Shown here: one piece after another, positions 35,612-48,245 of the stretch
How positions within the stretch are numbered: the stretch's first letter is position 1
Layout of the letters: each line of letters opens with the position of its first letter
Assembly: GCA_015178975.1 (NCBI GenBank)
Contig: WHVD01000012.1
Location: 1,353,035-1,417,034 of the forward strand
From: Hysterangium stoloniferum
Taxonomy: Eukaryota > Basidiomycota > Agaricomycetes > Hysterangiales > Hysterangiaceae
DNA: 64,000 bases
Direction: 5' to 3'
Program-made: the position numbers and the translations under genes
Notes under the pieces: model-generated
Told to the model about the DNA's origin: nothing
The model's database searches: none
What the model saw: only the letters and a program-made list of their open reading frames with translations

Positions 35612-37378
35612 TATATTCTTGGTATGTTGAATCAAGTAGAAATCTGTTCAAATTGACAGACCCATTCCAATGTAATACATATGTATTCAGAGATGTCAAT
35701 GACATACACATGCATGAAATGGACCATTTAAAAGGATATGCTTTTTAAAAGTCTCCATGTTTTAATCTACTAAACTCTTTCATAATCTATTCAGCTCCTG
35801 AAAGATGCTTTGTTTCATAATATACAAATAAGTTTTAAACATTCCCAAAGTTTGAAAAACCAAATTATGTTTGAATCAAATCCCAGATGTTTGAAAGACC
35901 TTTAGAGTATATTAAAATTTGATACACTTAATAGTTTTCAGATACATATCCTCCTAGATGGATGTATAGTATGGTGAAGTAATAAACCAGTTAGCAGTGA
36001 ACCCTGTCAACTGCACAGGGGGATTCAAATCCATACAAACTAACTGATATATGTACCAGTGAGTCATGAGTAAGACAACAAGAGAGAGTGCAAGCTTGGA
36101 TAGTGGCATCTCAAATTCTAACTCATTGTGTGACCTCAGATAGTGCTGGGCCATGGGAAGTGCTGTGCAGGGTGTTGCAACTGCTGCAAACACCTCAAAA
36201 TGGCTCAAAACACATGTGATTAACATAAAATACATCAATATATGTAATATATGTATGTACTTGGGGACCTGTTAATTCACTTTAAAACTTGGCTTTAATG
36301 TTTGAAATGGAGAATTAGTCACTTTTCTAATAGCATATACTATTCAAAGTATGGCTATTCTGTAGTCTAAAGTCAACATGTATATTCACAGCAATTGTCA
36401 ACTTCTTGTAACACCCCTCACAGCCTTGTACAGCACCCACATGGTGAGATTCAAATGTTGGAGTTTTGAAAAATTTTCAAGCCTCTGACAGTCAACCTCT
36501 GTCATTCCTGACCCAAACCACATTATTTCTGATTAGCCTCTCCACTCATCCATTATTATTGGCAATTGTTTTTTTCCAGTTATTCTGCACTTCTGTAAGA
36601 CTCTTGAGAATCTCTTGCTTTGGAAATCTAATTTTTTTTCTCTTATGTGACATCTCTTTTTCTTCTTCTTTTATAGCTTACTCTCTGATTAGGGTGAGAG
36701 TACCTAACAAATATACTGTATCAAGACCACCAAGCGAGAAGTGCACCTGCAAGGCCCTAGTTTGCTGCAGCCTAGTCTCTCTTTCACTTACATATACAGT
36801 GTGGGTGGCTTAAACTCTAGACTCCAAGGTGCAGGTTTGGTGTTACAGTGGCTCAAAAAAGTGTCCAAATGTTTCAGACTTTTCAAAGAAAATCCAATAA
36901 CAAATCACACAGGGCATCTATAATCATTATATAATGGTAGGAATTGAACTTTAATATCTCAGCTACAAAATGACTCCAACTCTGTCTTAGTCCAATATCA
37001 GAATTGGTGGAACTATAAATTTTTGAAAACATGAGTACACTTGGAGAACTATGAAATCTTGGACTAAGAATGCTCATCAGTTAGGATGAACTAAAGTCCA
37101 CCAAAATCAACTTTTAAAAGATTTCAAAATGGTAGTCATCCACTAGATACTGCTAAGGCACTTATCCTTGGTAACAAAGGTGCCACAAACATACAAGATC
37201 AGTTCTAACAATACTTTAACTTGATTTTAACATTTTGACTCAACTTTTGTTAAAATTTGTAGTAATTTCAATGTGATGACACCAGTATGTTTCATGCTAA
37301 GCTATGTAGTCCTGTACAGTAGCTCAGTAAGATTAATGTTTTTTGTTTGCATCCACCATGTATCATGTTTCATCATCT
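35612..37378. repeat. CpG-depleted repeat DNA with known fragments
   Basis: Contains the isolated arm of the 16 kb inverted-repeat element (about 35820-35955), directly followed by the second copy of the 32.1 kb dispersed repeat (35965-36125). From 36.2 to 37.4 kb I see AT-rich, CpG-poor sequence with no recognisable coding. Confidence 0.5.
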
Positions 37379-38534
37379 TGTTACGACCGTGTCGCAACCC
37401 TATCGGTCCTGAGGTTATCGCCACTTATCAATGTTTTCAAGTCACCACTTCAGAAACCATCAGCCCCTGAAGCTGACGTATGCTTTCGCGATGATCAAAC
37501 TCTATTTACGCCCACGTCAAAATACTCGTATTGTCTGGTTAAAATTTTGATACATCCCTTTCATTATGTTGATCCGTTCTATCCTATGTTTCACATATGT
37601 CTATCTATATTTGTAGTCCTCGAACTATTTCCTTTTATCGTAATTCCGCTCTCGGTTATCATTGGCCTCCGAACTAATTATAAACTTCCCGTTCCTAGTC
37701 AAGCTTATTGTTAATACCGTTTTCCGCCCTTCTGTCACAACCGTCACATGTCACATATTGTCACAAACATTCAAAGGTAACTTTCGACAACTCTTCGACC
37801 TATCGAATTCAACTCGACAAAACCGAACATTAATCGACACCATTGAATCTCTTTCGACATGTCTCATTTCAACATCATATATGATTTCATAATTAGTTCA
37901 TAACATAGTCATAACGATATGACGAAAAGCATAAAAGGGCTACGAAAGGAGCGAGGGAAGTCAGTCGAAATATCTGTATATTAGTGATATTAGTCTACTT
38001 TGTCGTAACTTCTTCGACAAATACTTCTGTGAGTTCTCGCGACTGGTACTAGCCTCTTACTTCATCGACAGGGTGAATATATACTTTGTCGAACGAGGCT
38101 TTCGAGTTCGGTTGATAGAATATTATTTGACTTTATCGAAGAATAATCGATTCGTGACACCTTCTCCCCATTAGTATTTTCTAGACACCTGTTACTTGTA
38201 TATGAACCCGCTGTAGTTGTAGTTACTAGGCAATCAGAATATCGACTCAGAATACCCTCATACGTCTGTAACAGTCTCATACTAAGAATTTCCCCATCTG
38301 CCTTCGTGTGCGCTTGCCCACTCCCAGCCCCGACCCCTTGGCCCAACACTCGACTTGTCCTTCGGTCCCGATCAGTATCTCGCTGAAAGGAACTCTTTAG
38401 GATTAGTCTTCACCCGTCCGAAATCTAAGGACACCCTATGGATATTTGCAAGGGCGCAGCACATAAGCTGAAGCCAAGTCCTTCCAATCGGTCCCTGTCG
38501 GCCACCAACATTAGTCAGTTTTCAGTTCTTAACA
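37379..38534 (+). repeat. Solo LTR, Gypsy family A, with 5 bp target duplication
   Basis: TGTTACGACCGTGTC ... CAGTTCTTAACA, flanked on both sides by CATCT (37374-37378 and 38535-38539). The copy is 1156 bp only because a second LTR is inserted in it; without that and its duplication it is 724 bp, close to the 720 bp LTR of the Gypsy element at 57 kb. Its CpG content is high, so it is young relative to its surroundings. Confidence 0.93.
37733..38159 (+). repeat. Solo LTR, family B, nested in LTR-A
   Basis: 427 bp, TGTCACAACCGTCAC ... GATTCGTGACA, flanked by exact CCTTC duplications (37728-37732 and 38160-38164) that interrupt the LTR-A sequence found whole at 16.6 kb. This gives a clean insertion order. 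Other pieces of the family: 17145-17424 and 56841-56988. Confidence 0.93.
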
Positions 38535-38539
38535 CATCT

Positions 38540-39481
38540 ATACCCCCTCCCCCACAACCCCGACATTTCCTGGAGGGCTGCATTCACAAGTAAAGTTGTT
38601 TCAGTGTCATGGCAGTTGCCTTCCTGATTAGGAAGGTAACTGCCAAGACATACAAGTTTTTGGTGTAAACCTAGAACCTATGTTATTTGGAAGTTATATT
38701 TTGTTATTTTAGACTCTAATAAGTTTATTTGAGCATTTATAATACTTAAGGAAAGGCCAAAACTAAGGATGTGCCAATTAAAGTGGTGCACAAGGTACTG
38801 TATATTTCCCCAGGAAACTGTACACTAGATGTAACATTTCTCATGTTTTGAGGTTCTAGTGTCAAATATAATATTTTGACAACTTTCCAACACAAAATTG
38901 ATGAAGTATCGACTCATTTTGAAAAAAGAAACATGTCACAGCACTTGTGCGGTGTCACGATGGTCCCGTTGGCCATCTGTTGGCTGTAATGTGACCTCCC
39001 ATTGACAGGCAGACACCCTTTTAGTGATGTTATTAGACATGGCAATGATGGCACTGTCACGGCAATTTTGTTTTCTGCCACATCTTGGCATATACTGCGG
39101 CTTTGCGTGGTCTTCCTTCTTTCTGAAATATCTGTGTGATGAACCTGGATTAATCTGAATAGACTTGCCTTCTGGGCTCAAAGAGGCAGTCAATGATTTT
39201 CCTCTTCTGCCAAATTATTTTTATCAGGCACTGCATTTTTGCCTTTAGATAGTGTTGACCTTTTGTATTCTTGAGGACATGGTCTCCCAAGTTTCTTGAG
39301 GTGTCCCAGAGCACTCACAAAAACGTGATAAAAGCTCATTTTTGGGTATATTTACGGGCGTCTATGCTAGTTTTTGAACAATTCTAAAAACAGACAAGAT
39401 TTGATATTCTCGTCAATATCGTTGTGGAACATTCGTTTCGTTCAGACTGAGACGTATATCCCTCACACGTATATTAATTGT
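38540..39481. other. Repeat remnants and upstream region of the kinase gene
   Basis: 38540-39330 looks like transposon relic: a hairpin (GGCAGTTGCCTTCC / GGAAGGTAACTGCC, 38610-38645), a minus-strand ORF 38936-39193 of unknown type, and at about 39305-39350 a stretch resembling the inside of the 29 kb MITE. From about 39.35 kb the composition is ordinary and should hold the promoter of the kinase gene. Confidence 0.4.
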
Positions 39482-41069
39482 ATGGACGTGGCTCTGTCCG
39501 AGGTGGGCTGATCAGCTCTTTTCATATGCTTAATTAACCATTGATACGTTTAGGGTGCTTTCTATGCTACCCCAAGTGAATTAGCTCAGAAACATGCCGA
39601 TTTTTTGCTGAAATTACCGGAAGACTCACGAAGGCGGTCATACGAAGTTACGGCCTCATTCAATCTTGACGCACTCGAGAGTGAGGCTACCAGGCTTGTA
39701 GGCAAGGAGTGCTCAGGTGTGTTTCTTGTTGCTGAAGGTGTGTATATACATGTTTGCAGTGCAAGTTGTTGCGATTCACTTATGTAAATGCGATGATTAG
39801 GTGGCTTGAATCAGGTATATCCATGTTTATAATTAAAACTTTGGAACAATAACATATTAAATTGCGTCCCAGATATTTATTCTGACCTTTTCCGACAACT
39901 TTAAAGTGATAGCACGCTTAAATCGTAGCCGTGGAAATGCAGACGTTGGGATATCAAACGAGCTACTCGAGCATCGAGTAGCATCCGAGGTATTTCCAAC
40001 TTTAACGATTGAATACACACGCTGATAATGTATTCCGAAAGGCAGCCACCCTTAAATACGTGCGTAGAACTACAGATATACCAGTCCCAGAGGTTTATGC
40101 TGTGGAATCGCGCAGTGATAATCCTGTTGGTGCCAGATACATTCTCCAGGAAAGGGTACGCATTCAAGAATATGTAACTCGATATACTTGATGAATTTTT
40201 CTGGTCAGATTATCGGCCAACCGTTGGCTAAATTTTACGACAGCATGACTGATGTACAGTTGGAACGTGTAGTGCTACAAGTAGCGGACTATGAAGCTCA
40301 ATTATTGTGCTGCCACTTTCCGATGATAGGAAGTCTTATCGAGGATACATCGGCCGCAGCTATCAGAATGGATAGAATGGGACATCCACGCATTCTAGAT
40401 TATGCTCGGCCAGAGAACTCTGGACCTTGGCCTTCATCCCACGAGTTTCTGAAAGCGTACGTTAGAGCCGAGCTCGAGCTATTGGAAGGTGCCCCAGAGA
40501 CCTGGCAGCGCGAAAGGGCGAAAAACCACACTCTTCATGGAGATTCTGACGGTGCTCCTTTGGAATATATGATATCATGGTACCGCTTACTTCAAAAAGG
40601 AATTTATCAATGGACACCGGCATATCCGCGAGACGACGAACCTTCTCAAGACGCGCCGTTTGTTCTGCGCCATATCGATCTTTCAGTCACCAATATTATG
40701 GTTGCCTTTGATGATCCCACACGAGTTGTTGGCATCATCGACTGGGAAGGAGCCTGTGTTGTCCCACTTTGGTCCACTGTTCTGGGCAATGGATTCCTAG
40801 GGAGCTTGCCCCGAGATCACAAACTGCATAAACTGCGAAGAGACATACATATTTCTCGCGAACCAGCCGTATGGGCTGCAATTAGGGAAGGAAGTACCGT
40901 GCGGTCGCTCTTCTATCTTGTAGCATTTCATTATTCCATCAGACGCAGCCCAAAAGATTTGAATGCTATGTTTATGGAGTCCTATCAATATTGGCCAAAA
41001 AGTGACGCGGATGCATTTCAAGAACTAGTGGACTTTATCCAGTCGACAAATGATCATATCATAAAATAG
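39482..41069 (+). CDS. APH-like (aminoglycoside phosphotransferase fold) kinase
   Basis: Six exons: 39482-39502, 39554-39737, 39801-39814, 39873-39989, 40042-40155 and 40209-41069; 436 residues. The 14-nt third exon is required: it supplies the two bases that finish a split glycine codon and completes the nucleotide-binding loop EGGLNQIFILTF. The start ATG lies in a 7-codon first exon, followed by AFYATPSELAQKHADFLL. Catalytic motifs: LRHIDLSVTNIMV (H305, D307, N312; the HxDxxxxN loop) and VGIIDWEGA (D328, metal-binding). This matches the large fungal APH/choline-kinase-like family related to yeast Aim9, whose substrates are mostly unknown; resistance to an antibiotic should not be assumed. 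It is convergent with FIG4, 400 bp apart. Confidence 0.88.
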
Positions 41070-41470
41070 ACCCCTCTTGTATTTTTTATTAGGAGGGTGA
41101 CATCATCAATTTTTTCCAGTGCACAGATACCAATTAACCAAACCATAAGCATCCTTGCTGTTTCCTGTGGTGATTTGTATAACCATAAGGTCCTTGTGCC
41201 CTTGATGAGACTTGTCCGGCAATACTTTGAATTTCGTCTGACGAGCTGATATCGAACAGCTGTTCAACAGATTGACTGGACGCAAATTTAATCTAGTATC
41301 ACGTTTAGGGACAAAGTCTCAGCGTGGTGCTGTGGCTAGGTGCTGTTGAAACAGATAGCCGAAAGTGCATCGCTGCTACTATTCAGGATCGAAATACACG
41401 TATAAGTGTGAATGATTAGAATTAAACCAATATCAAGTTACAAACAAGCACACAAACCACTAGGAAGATT
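41070..41470. other. Convergent intergenic region
   Basis: Shared 3' region of the APH-like kinase and FIG4. No ORF or repeat was seen. Confidence 0.5.
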
Positions 41471-44400
41471 CTATCCTGGTCCTTCAGCCAATTTTACAGG
41501 CGAAACCAGCCATTTCTCGTAATACAACCGCAAGCCCGCTTCCGTGGGCCCTGACGTCCCTTCTACATATGCAACATTCACAGCATCGGGTGCGCCATTC
41601 TCTTCCAGACTGTTCATTTCGCCAGCTGCAGCACGTACAGATGCCCAGTAGATATCTAGATCTCGTCTCTGGGCACCACTCCCAGAAGAGCTTAATAAAC
41701 TTTGGCATTGTTCAATATATCTGGAAATAACAACAATCAGTGCCGTCGTCACTTGCGGGCAATGATCTTACAATTGGTATTCTTGTTCTTCCTCATCGGA
41801 TACAGTCAAAGATAGTAGACGTGCTACGACGGCTTCACTTGACTGCGGGTCTGCTGGCTTCGGTTCAGGGATTTCTTTGAGCTCCTCGTCAGCAGTCGTT
41901 GCTAAAACTTTCGACTTCCGAGACGAAGATGCGGGGTTGGCGCCTATCCAACGCCTCACGCCTTGTATCAGCCTGGTACATAAATAAGATCAAAAAGAAC
42001 TTGGGATATTCGAAATTACACACCGTGGTTGGTGAGCATTATGTCGTGGCAAGAAAGGACTCTCGTTCGCATCCCTTGCTGTTTTCCTAAATATAATATA
42101 GCCGTCACTATACGTATAGCCATATGAGGATCGGTAATTTACCCCGGTAGTTTCAAAGTGCTATTCATTGAATATGCAAAATGTTTACCCAAAGAAGTGA
42201 ACAACAATGGTCGATAATATTCGATCCAAAAATCGCTCCGCATTTGCGCAAACTCCTTAAGTGTCTGGTCGCACTCGGGAAGAACATAGACTGGACCGAG
42301 ATATTCTGGATGAAACCATTCCCGATGACTTCTGCCTCGAGCTCGAACATTAACAGGGCGTTCACTTGATTGGATGCCGAGGAATACATCGATAGCAGTC
42401 TGTTTGTCCGCATCTGCATGTGTATAATTACGGTTTCAATTTGCGAACAACACGTCTGGATGGTATCACCGACCTAGCATTGAATTCGTATAAAATCTGC
42501 GAAGATTCTCAATAATATCACGGGAATGGCTGTTCCAATGCGGCATGCGCCGATAATTCTCTACACGGTTGACCAAGGCACTTCCGGTGTACTGCAACGC
42601 AATGGCTACCAGACTGTGTCAGATTTACACCACGGTACTCTGACTCGGAAAGAATAACTGACTATCCCCGTGATCGTGGTACATCTCTGTAAGCATGTTC
42701 ACAGCATCCGAGTCGAATGCCAAATTCGGGTTCTCGACCACGCCTAGCGCATACAACTGGTGACCTAAAGCACGTTTGCCGAACACAAACTGAGCAGCGT
42801 TGGTTCGATCCAAGCAATCCACACAGTTCGTGCGACATATACCGTTCTGCAATAGGATGGTGTCACGATATGGCAGACTAGTTTAGACATATGTCATTCC
42901 TAAGGCTAAAGAGACATTTGGAAAGACATACTCAGGATCATTCCTCGTACTGTGCGAATATGGTTCAGGTCCTGAATGAAAGAAGCCTGTCATGTGTATA
43001 GACTCTTCAGCGATATCTTCCAAATAGCTGATGACATCCTGTGTTTTTCTAGAAAATAGCTTAAATGGAACTATCGATATCAGTGAGTAACATTGCGCAC
43101 TCCTTATATGCACGAGACATATCCCAAGCTCTATATTCCATCTTCTTTCCCGCCGGGAGGAACTGGTTAAGGTATTTTACACATTCGCCATATTCGTAAA
43201 GAAGCTTAGTTTCTCGTGCTTGTGGCTCGCGGGACTGAGTATAAAGCTCAGTGTCAACGTTAGATCAAATAATTGACGGCAATACCTTGATAAGATTCAG
43301 AATCATTATCGGAGCGCCGTACCGTTTGAGAAGATCGTCGAAATGGAGGGCTGCTGCGGTATAAAAGGGATCTACGACGGTAACTTTGCCCAAGCTATTG
43401 AACTTCCATTAAATAGACTTGAGCGAAATCAACACGTACTCTCTATTGGTGGCTTCGGGTTCATGTTAGTCGTATCCTGAGTCCAAAATACAGGTATACT
43501 ACCGCGATACTGTGCGCCTCGTAATCGGTTGAGACTACAGTATCATCGTGACAACATACCTGCACATAACTAGTGTAGTGAGGACTGGGACTGCGCCGTG
43601 GAGGATGCGCCAGGCCATCAGCAGAGCGGCGTGGGGGGTAATAGAACGGAGTCGTCAAGGCTTCGAATACGATCTGTTCGGTCTCGACCTCATTAGCGAC
43701 ATTCCCCTCTGAATTCACGCCGCGTTTCAGATATCGGGCCCCAGCAAAGTGACGTGATCGACGGGCAATAAGTGTGACAAAGACGACGCGACCCAAAACG
43801 GTCAGTTCTATGGTAGCTCAATAAAATGAGGAGCCGGTGAATCGGATGAACATACTGGCTTGGTCAACATGACCATGTACGAGAGGGAGGACCCAGTGAC
43901 TTTTTGCAACGCCATCAGCGCGTTTGCCGAAGGCTTCTTCCAGCATGTGGTGATTCCAGGCAAACCGGTCATTAAATGACCACCGTGACGAAGTGCTGGG
44001 GATCTCAGGTTGTCTGGTAAGATTATGTTGTAATGTGGAAGTCAAATCGTATGTGTAGCTACGTGCGAGGACAGAATCAGTACCTCTTTATTAAACAGAT
44101 TATATATTTAGGTACCTGAAATAAAAGTTCTTTGTCATATCCACTTGCTTGAAAGCGTTCATGAGACTGAATGAATGGGATAAGCAATGAATAATGACGA
44201 AATATGGTATTTACCGTTGTTCTTCTGCAGGTCTGTCAATTTTCTGGTTGAAGCAAACGGGAATGATATCTGCGCTTTCGACATGATAGAGATAGTGGCC
44301 ACCAATCAGGGCCACCACTGTGCGCTTGGTGATAAGTACGAGATACCAGCCGGCTGTAAATCGTATGAAGCCTGGACGTAATTAATAGATTAACTAAATC

Positions 44401-44945
44401 TAATAATATTCATTGTTATAACTACCCGCAATGCCAAAAAATACTCGGGTCTTTCCGAGACTACCAGCACCCTTGTTGCCGTCTTCAAGCATCTTCAAAA
44501 TGTTGCTCATTTGCTTTCCACTGTAGATAGCATCGTCTTCCATGATAATCAACTCGTCCTGGACGGTTCGATCGATTCTGAGCATTCTATGGCGTGAATC
44601 GGACGTATTTGAAGCAACAATATAAAAACGGGAACGGTTCTCGTATAGAATGAACTTGTTGAGAATCAGCGGCCCTTTATCCGGTTGAAGAGGACCTGGC
44701 ATGATGGAAAGAGAATGGCGCGGGGTGGAGGCGGCGTTCGGAGCGGCATCACTTGCACGCTTCTGACTGGTTTTGGACGTGAATGACGGTGTTGGTTCTT
44801 TAGGCACTGGGGAATGGGACTTGAAAGAAGCGAGCGAAGCCGAGGAGCTTGCAAGCACACTACTTAGTTCACCGCTCCTGACAGACTGAAGCGGAGAATC
44901 GGTGCGAGATGGGGTAGGATCGGGTATAGACTGTGCTGGTGACAT
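41471..44945 (-). CDS. FIG4: Polyphosphoinositide phosphatase with Sac domain (Fig4)
   Basis: Fifteen minus-strand exons, all in frame: 44945-44426, 44371-44215, 44166-44116, 44058-43856, 43807-43560, 43509-43440, 43383-43286, 43234-43101, 43048-42932, 42877-42663, 42605-42474, 42413-42143, 42086-42024, 41972-41772, 41720-41471; 909 residues (human FIG4 has 907). A Ser/Pro-rich tail of about 85 residues precedes the Sac domain ([17 protein letters not shown]; then [46 protein letters not shown]). The catalytic CX5RT motif [10 protein letters not shown] gives C551, R557, T558. Fig4 removes the 5-phosphate of PI(3,5)P2 and, with Vac14, also supports the kinase Fab1 on vacuole membranes. The start ATG was chosen because a splice-acceptor-like CTTGCAG directly precedes it, so a 5' UTR intron is likely. 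Confidence 0.94.
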
Positions 44946-45830
44946 GCTGCAAGGACACTGAAGATAGATGAGCTGACAGACGGGATTCAAGCCAAAATCC
45001 AGCAGTCTTTAAAGCTTACCTCAGGGAGCAATAATGCAATGCAATAAGACAGGTGGAAAACCCCTGGTATGGTGCCCTCCTATACGTGAAAAGGGTAGAA
45101 ACAAGCCCAGAAAAGAAACAGACAAGGGAATAATTAGTGCAGGAAGGTATGACACCACAAGTGTCCACAGACATACACACAACATGGGACCTGGCTCTGG
45201 ATTCTTAACAGTTATGAATTTCAGGATATTTTTCAATGCATTCCAATGTATACATATGTCCTATACAACAACTAGATAACCTCAGTGTTTGCACGAGGTA
45301 GCAGATTTGCTAGTTCTAACCTATTACATTGTCTCAAGTGCACAATAGCCTATATATACCTGAGAACAGGGTTGTGTGCACTGCCACATCGTACTGGGGT
45401 TATCTCGCAACTGGTTGGGTTCTAGAAGAAGCCACTGCATGCACAGCCACCCACCAGAGTCATCTCAAGAAAGGTACCAAGATCGAGGATCAGGGATGCA
45501 TACTATGTTAAAATTTCTAAGACTCTAAGACTAAACGGAGGTATCCTTATTTGGAGTGAGGCCGAGTAATAGATCCCCTAAGCCACTTGGCAGGGCAGCG
45601 ATAGACACGATCATACTTTTCAGTAAAATGACTCCTTAGGGTACAGAACCTGTGGGTTTTACCAATGCGCCAATCAAAAGTGCATATACGGCACATTACA
45701 AAAGAGGGATCATTCAGGTCATGAGGTGAGAAGGCAGATCATGATGGCTGCTGCTGACGTGAGCAGTACCTACTTGTAACCGCTGTGACATTGGACATTG
45801 CCTTGCTCTCTCTTATTGCTTACTACCACC
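44946..45830. other. Divergent promoter region FIG4 / acyl-CoA synthetase
   Basis: 885 bp between two divergent start codons. The left part (about 45020-45360) is CpG-poor and could be an old repeat fragment. The right part should contain the synthetase promoter; no specific element could be named. Confidence 0.45.
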
Positions 45831-48245
45831 ATGCCACCCCCCTATTCAGTCGAAGTTGGAGATGAGGAGCCTGCGCCTGGAGAATCTCGCCCACGAAGAG
45901 CTTCAATTCACCCTGACCGCCTCACAGAGCGTCCTTTTGAGGGGATCGACACCCCACATGATGTCTTGCTGCATTGCGCTAGGGTACATGGCACAAAGGA
46001 TGCTTATGGATGGAGAGACATCGTCGACACACATGAAGAAAAGAAGCAAATCAAGAAGATGGTAGACGGGAAAGAGGTTACACAGGAGAAGAGCTGGATG
46101 TACTGGCAGCTCAGCGACTACAAATATTACAGTTTTATTCAGATGAAGGACGCTGTTGCAGAGGCTGCGAAAGGCTTTTTGGAGGCTGGCATCGAGAAGG
46201 GCGCTGTGTTCAATATCTATGCAACAACCAGGTAGGTATTTCTTCCAAGCGCCGCCTGTTATTCGACTCATTCTATTCTTCAAAGTGTCAACTGGCAAAT
46301 AATGGCCCACGCATGCTTCCAAACAAGCACGACGATTGCCACCGCATACGATAGTTTGGGCGAATCTGGCCTTCTCCACGCACTCAACGAGCCAGAATGC
46401 GCCGGCGTTTTTACGAACGCTGATCTCCTTCCCACTCTCGCTAAAATCATTGGAAATGCTACAACTATCCGTCTCGTTGTATACGACGGGAATCCTGCCC
46501 AATCCGATCTCGACAAACTCAGGGCTGAGAAGCCAGATCTGAAGCTCTTGAGTATAGATGACCTCAGGGCTTTGGGCAAAGATAAGCCTGCGACTAATCG
46601 CGCGCCAACAAAGGATGATCTAGCTTGCATCATGTATACCAGCGGAACGACTGGTCCGCCCAAAGGCGTCATGCTTACACATGCCAATCTTATTGCCGCT
46701 GGTGCGCGTCATATTTATCCGTAGATCTTTTGCTCATTTCTTTAACAAAGTGGGTGCTATATACGACTTACTTGGGGACGAATTAAAACCCGCCGATTCT
46801 TTCCTTGCCTTTTTGCCCCTCGCCCATATTCTGGAACTCATCGTAGAGCTTGCTCTTTCCTTCCTCGGCATGACTATTGGCTACGGTCGTGTGAAGACGC
46901 TGACCGACGCGTCTGTACGGAATTGCTTGGGAGACCTTCGTGCTTTCCGCCCGACCATCATGGTCGGCGTCCCCGCGGTATGGGAGACAATTCGCAAGGG
47001 CATCGTAGGCAAGGTGAACTCCGGTGGGGCACTGAAAAAGGCAGTCTTCAACGGCGCGCTCTCGGTAAAACGTGCGAGCGTCCCAGTCCTGCAGAATATC
47101 GTTGAGGCCGTCGTTTTCTCGCAAGTCAAGCAACAGACAGGTGGTCGTCTGCGACTTGCCCTGTCTGGCGGTGCCTCACTTAGTCGCGAAACCCAGGAAT
47201 TCTTGACTTTGGCGCTTGTTAGAATCATTCAAGGTATGTGTGTTATCCTTATCTTTATATAGCAATGTGACATTTTTTTTATTGTGAAGGATATGGCTTG
47301 ACGGAGAGTGTGGGTATGGCATGCCTCATGTCACCGGCTACTTTTAATATCGGCTCTGCTGGTCCACCTGTGCCCGCTGTAGAGATCAAGTTCAAGGATC
47401 ATCCGGAAGCAGGATACTACCACACGAGTAACCCACCCTGCGGTGAGATTCTCCTCCGCGGTCCTTCAGTCACAAAGGGCTATTTCAAGCGGGATGATCT
47501 TAATAACGATCCTGAAATATTCACTAAGGATGGTTTCTTCCGGACTGTGCGTATTCATTTTATCGATGCTGCTTTCTTGCTGATCACGTGATAAATAGGG
47601 CGATATTGGACAGTGGAACCCTGACGGAACTTTGTCCGTTATTGATCGGTATGTTACCCTGAGACTAACATGGAACAAGTTTTAACGTATATCTGTTAAT
47701 TGTGTAGGATTAAGAATCTTGTGAAGCTGCAGGGCGGAGAAGTGACGTCTTTTTCATGCAGAATCTTAAACATGGCTGACTCTATCACTAGTATATCGCC
47801 CTAGAACGCCTCGAAGCAACATATAAATCATGCAACCTCGTCGCCAACATCTGCGTCTACGCCGATGCCGAAGCCAAACAACCCATCGCCATCATCTGTC
47901 CCCACGAAGCCAACCTCCGCCACGCCCTCGACAGCTCACACCAGTCGAAGGATTTCCGCGAACTTTGCCATGACCCGGCAGTGACTGGGTTGATACTGAC
48001 TCAGTGTAATGCTGTAGGGAAGAAGAGCGGCTTCAAGTCAATTGAGGTGCTGCAGGGTGTCGTGTTGACTGCGGATGAGTGGACGCCGGAGAGTGAGCTC
48101 GTGACGGCGGCGCAGAAGCTGCAGCGGAGGAAGATTGCGGAGAGATATAGAAATGAGATACAGGTGCGTTTGTTATGTCTTGATTTGTGTTTTGGACGGC
48201 TGTTGACACGTCGAGTAGGAGACGTATAGGAATACTCAGAGCTGA
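45831..48245 (+). CDS. FAA: Long-chain fatty-acid--CoA ligase (Faa type)
   Basis: Eight exons: 45831-46231, 46286-46701, 46751-47233, 47290-47546, 47599-47648, 47708-47741, 47792-48163 and 48219-48245; 679 residues, typical for the family (yeast Faa1 is 700). It activates long-chain fatty acids with ATP and CoA for lipid synthesis or beta-oxidation. The ATP-binding loop YTSGTTGPPKG begins at residue 251; GYGLTES follows, and the fatty-acyl-CoA synthetase signature is complete across four exons: DGFFRTGDIGQW (514 on), GTLSVIDRIKNLVKLQGGEY (to about 548). The end, GKKSGFKSIEVLQGVVL...KLQRRKIAERY, is also conserved. The last exon codes only 8 residues. No signal peptide was seen and the C-terminus is not a clear peroxisomal signal, so location is open. 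Which paralogue it is cannot be told. Confidence 0.93.

Noticed and set aside
39482..41069. Calling the APH-like gene an antibiotic-resistance gene
   Set aside because: The fold is shared by many fungal proteins of unknown substrate; sequence gives no evidence for aminoglycoside modification.
5141..44945. TSC2, SFT2 and FIG4 as a functional gene cluster
   Set aside because: They are 17-40 kb apart, separated by transposons and unrelated genes; shared endomembrane themes are too broad to support a cluster.
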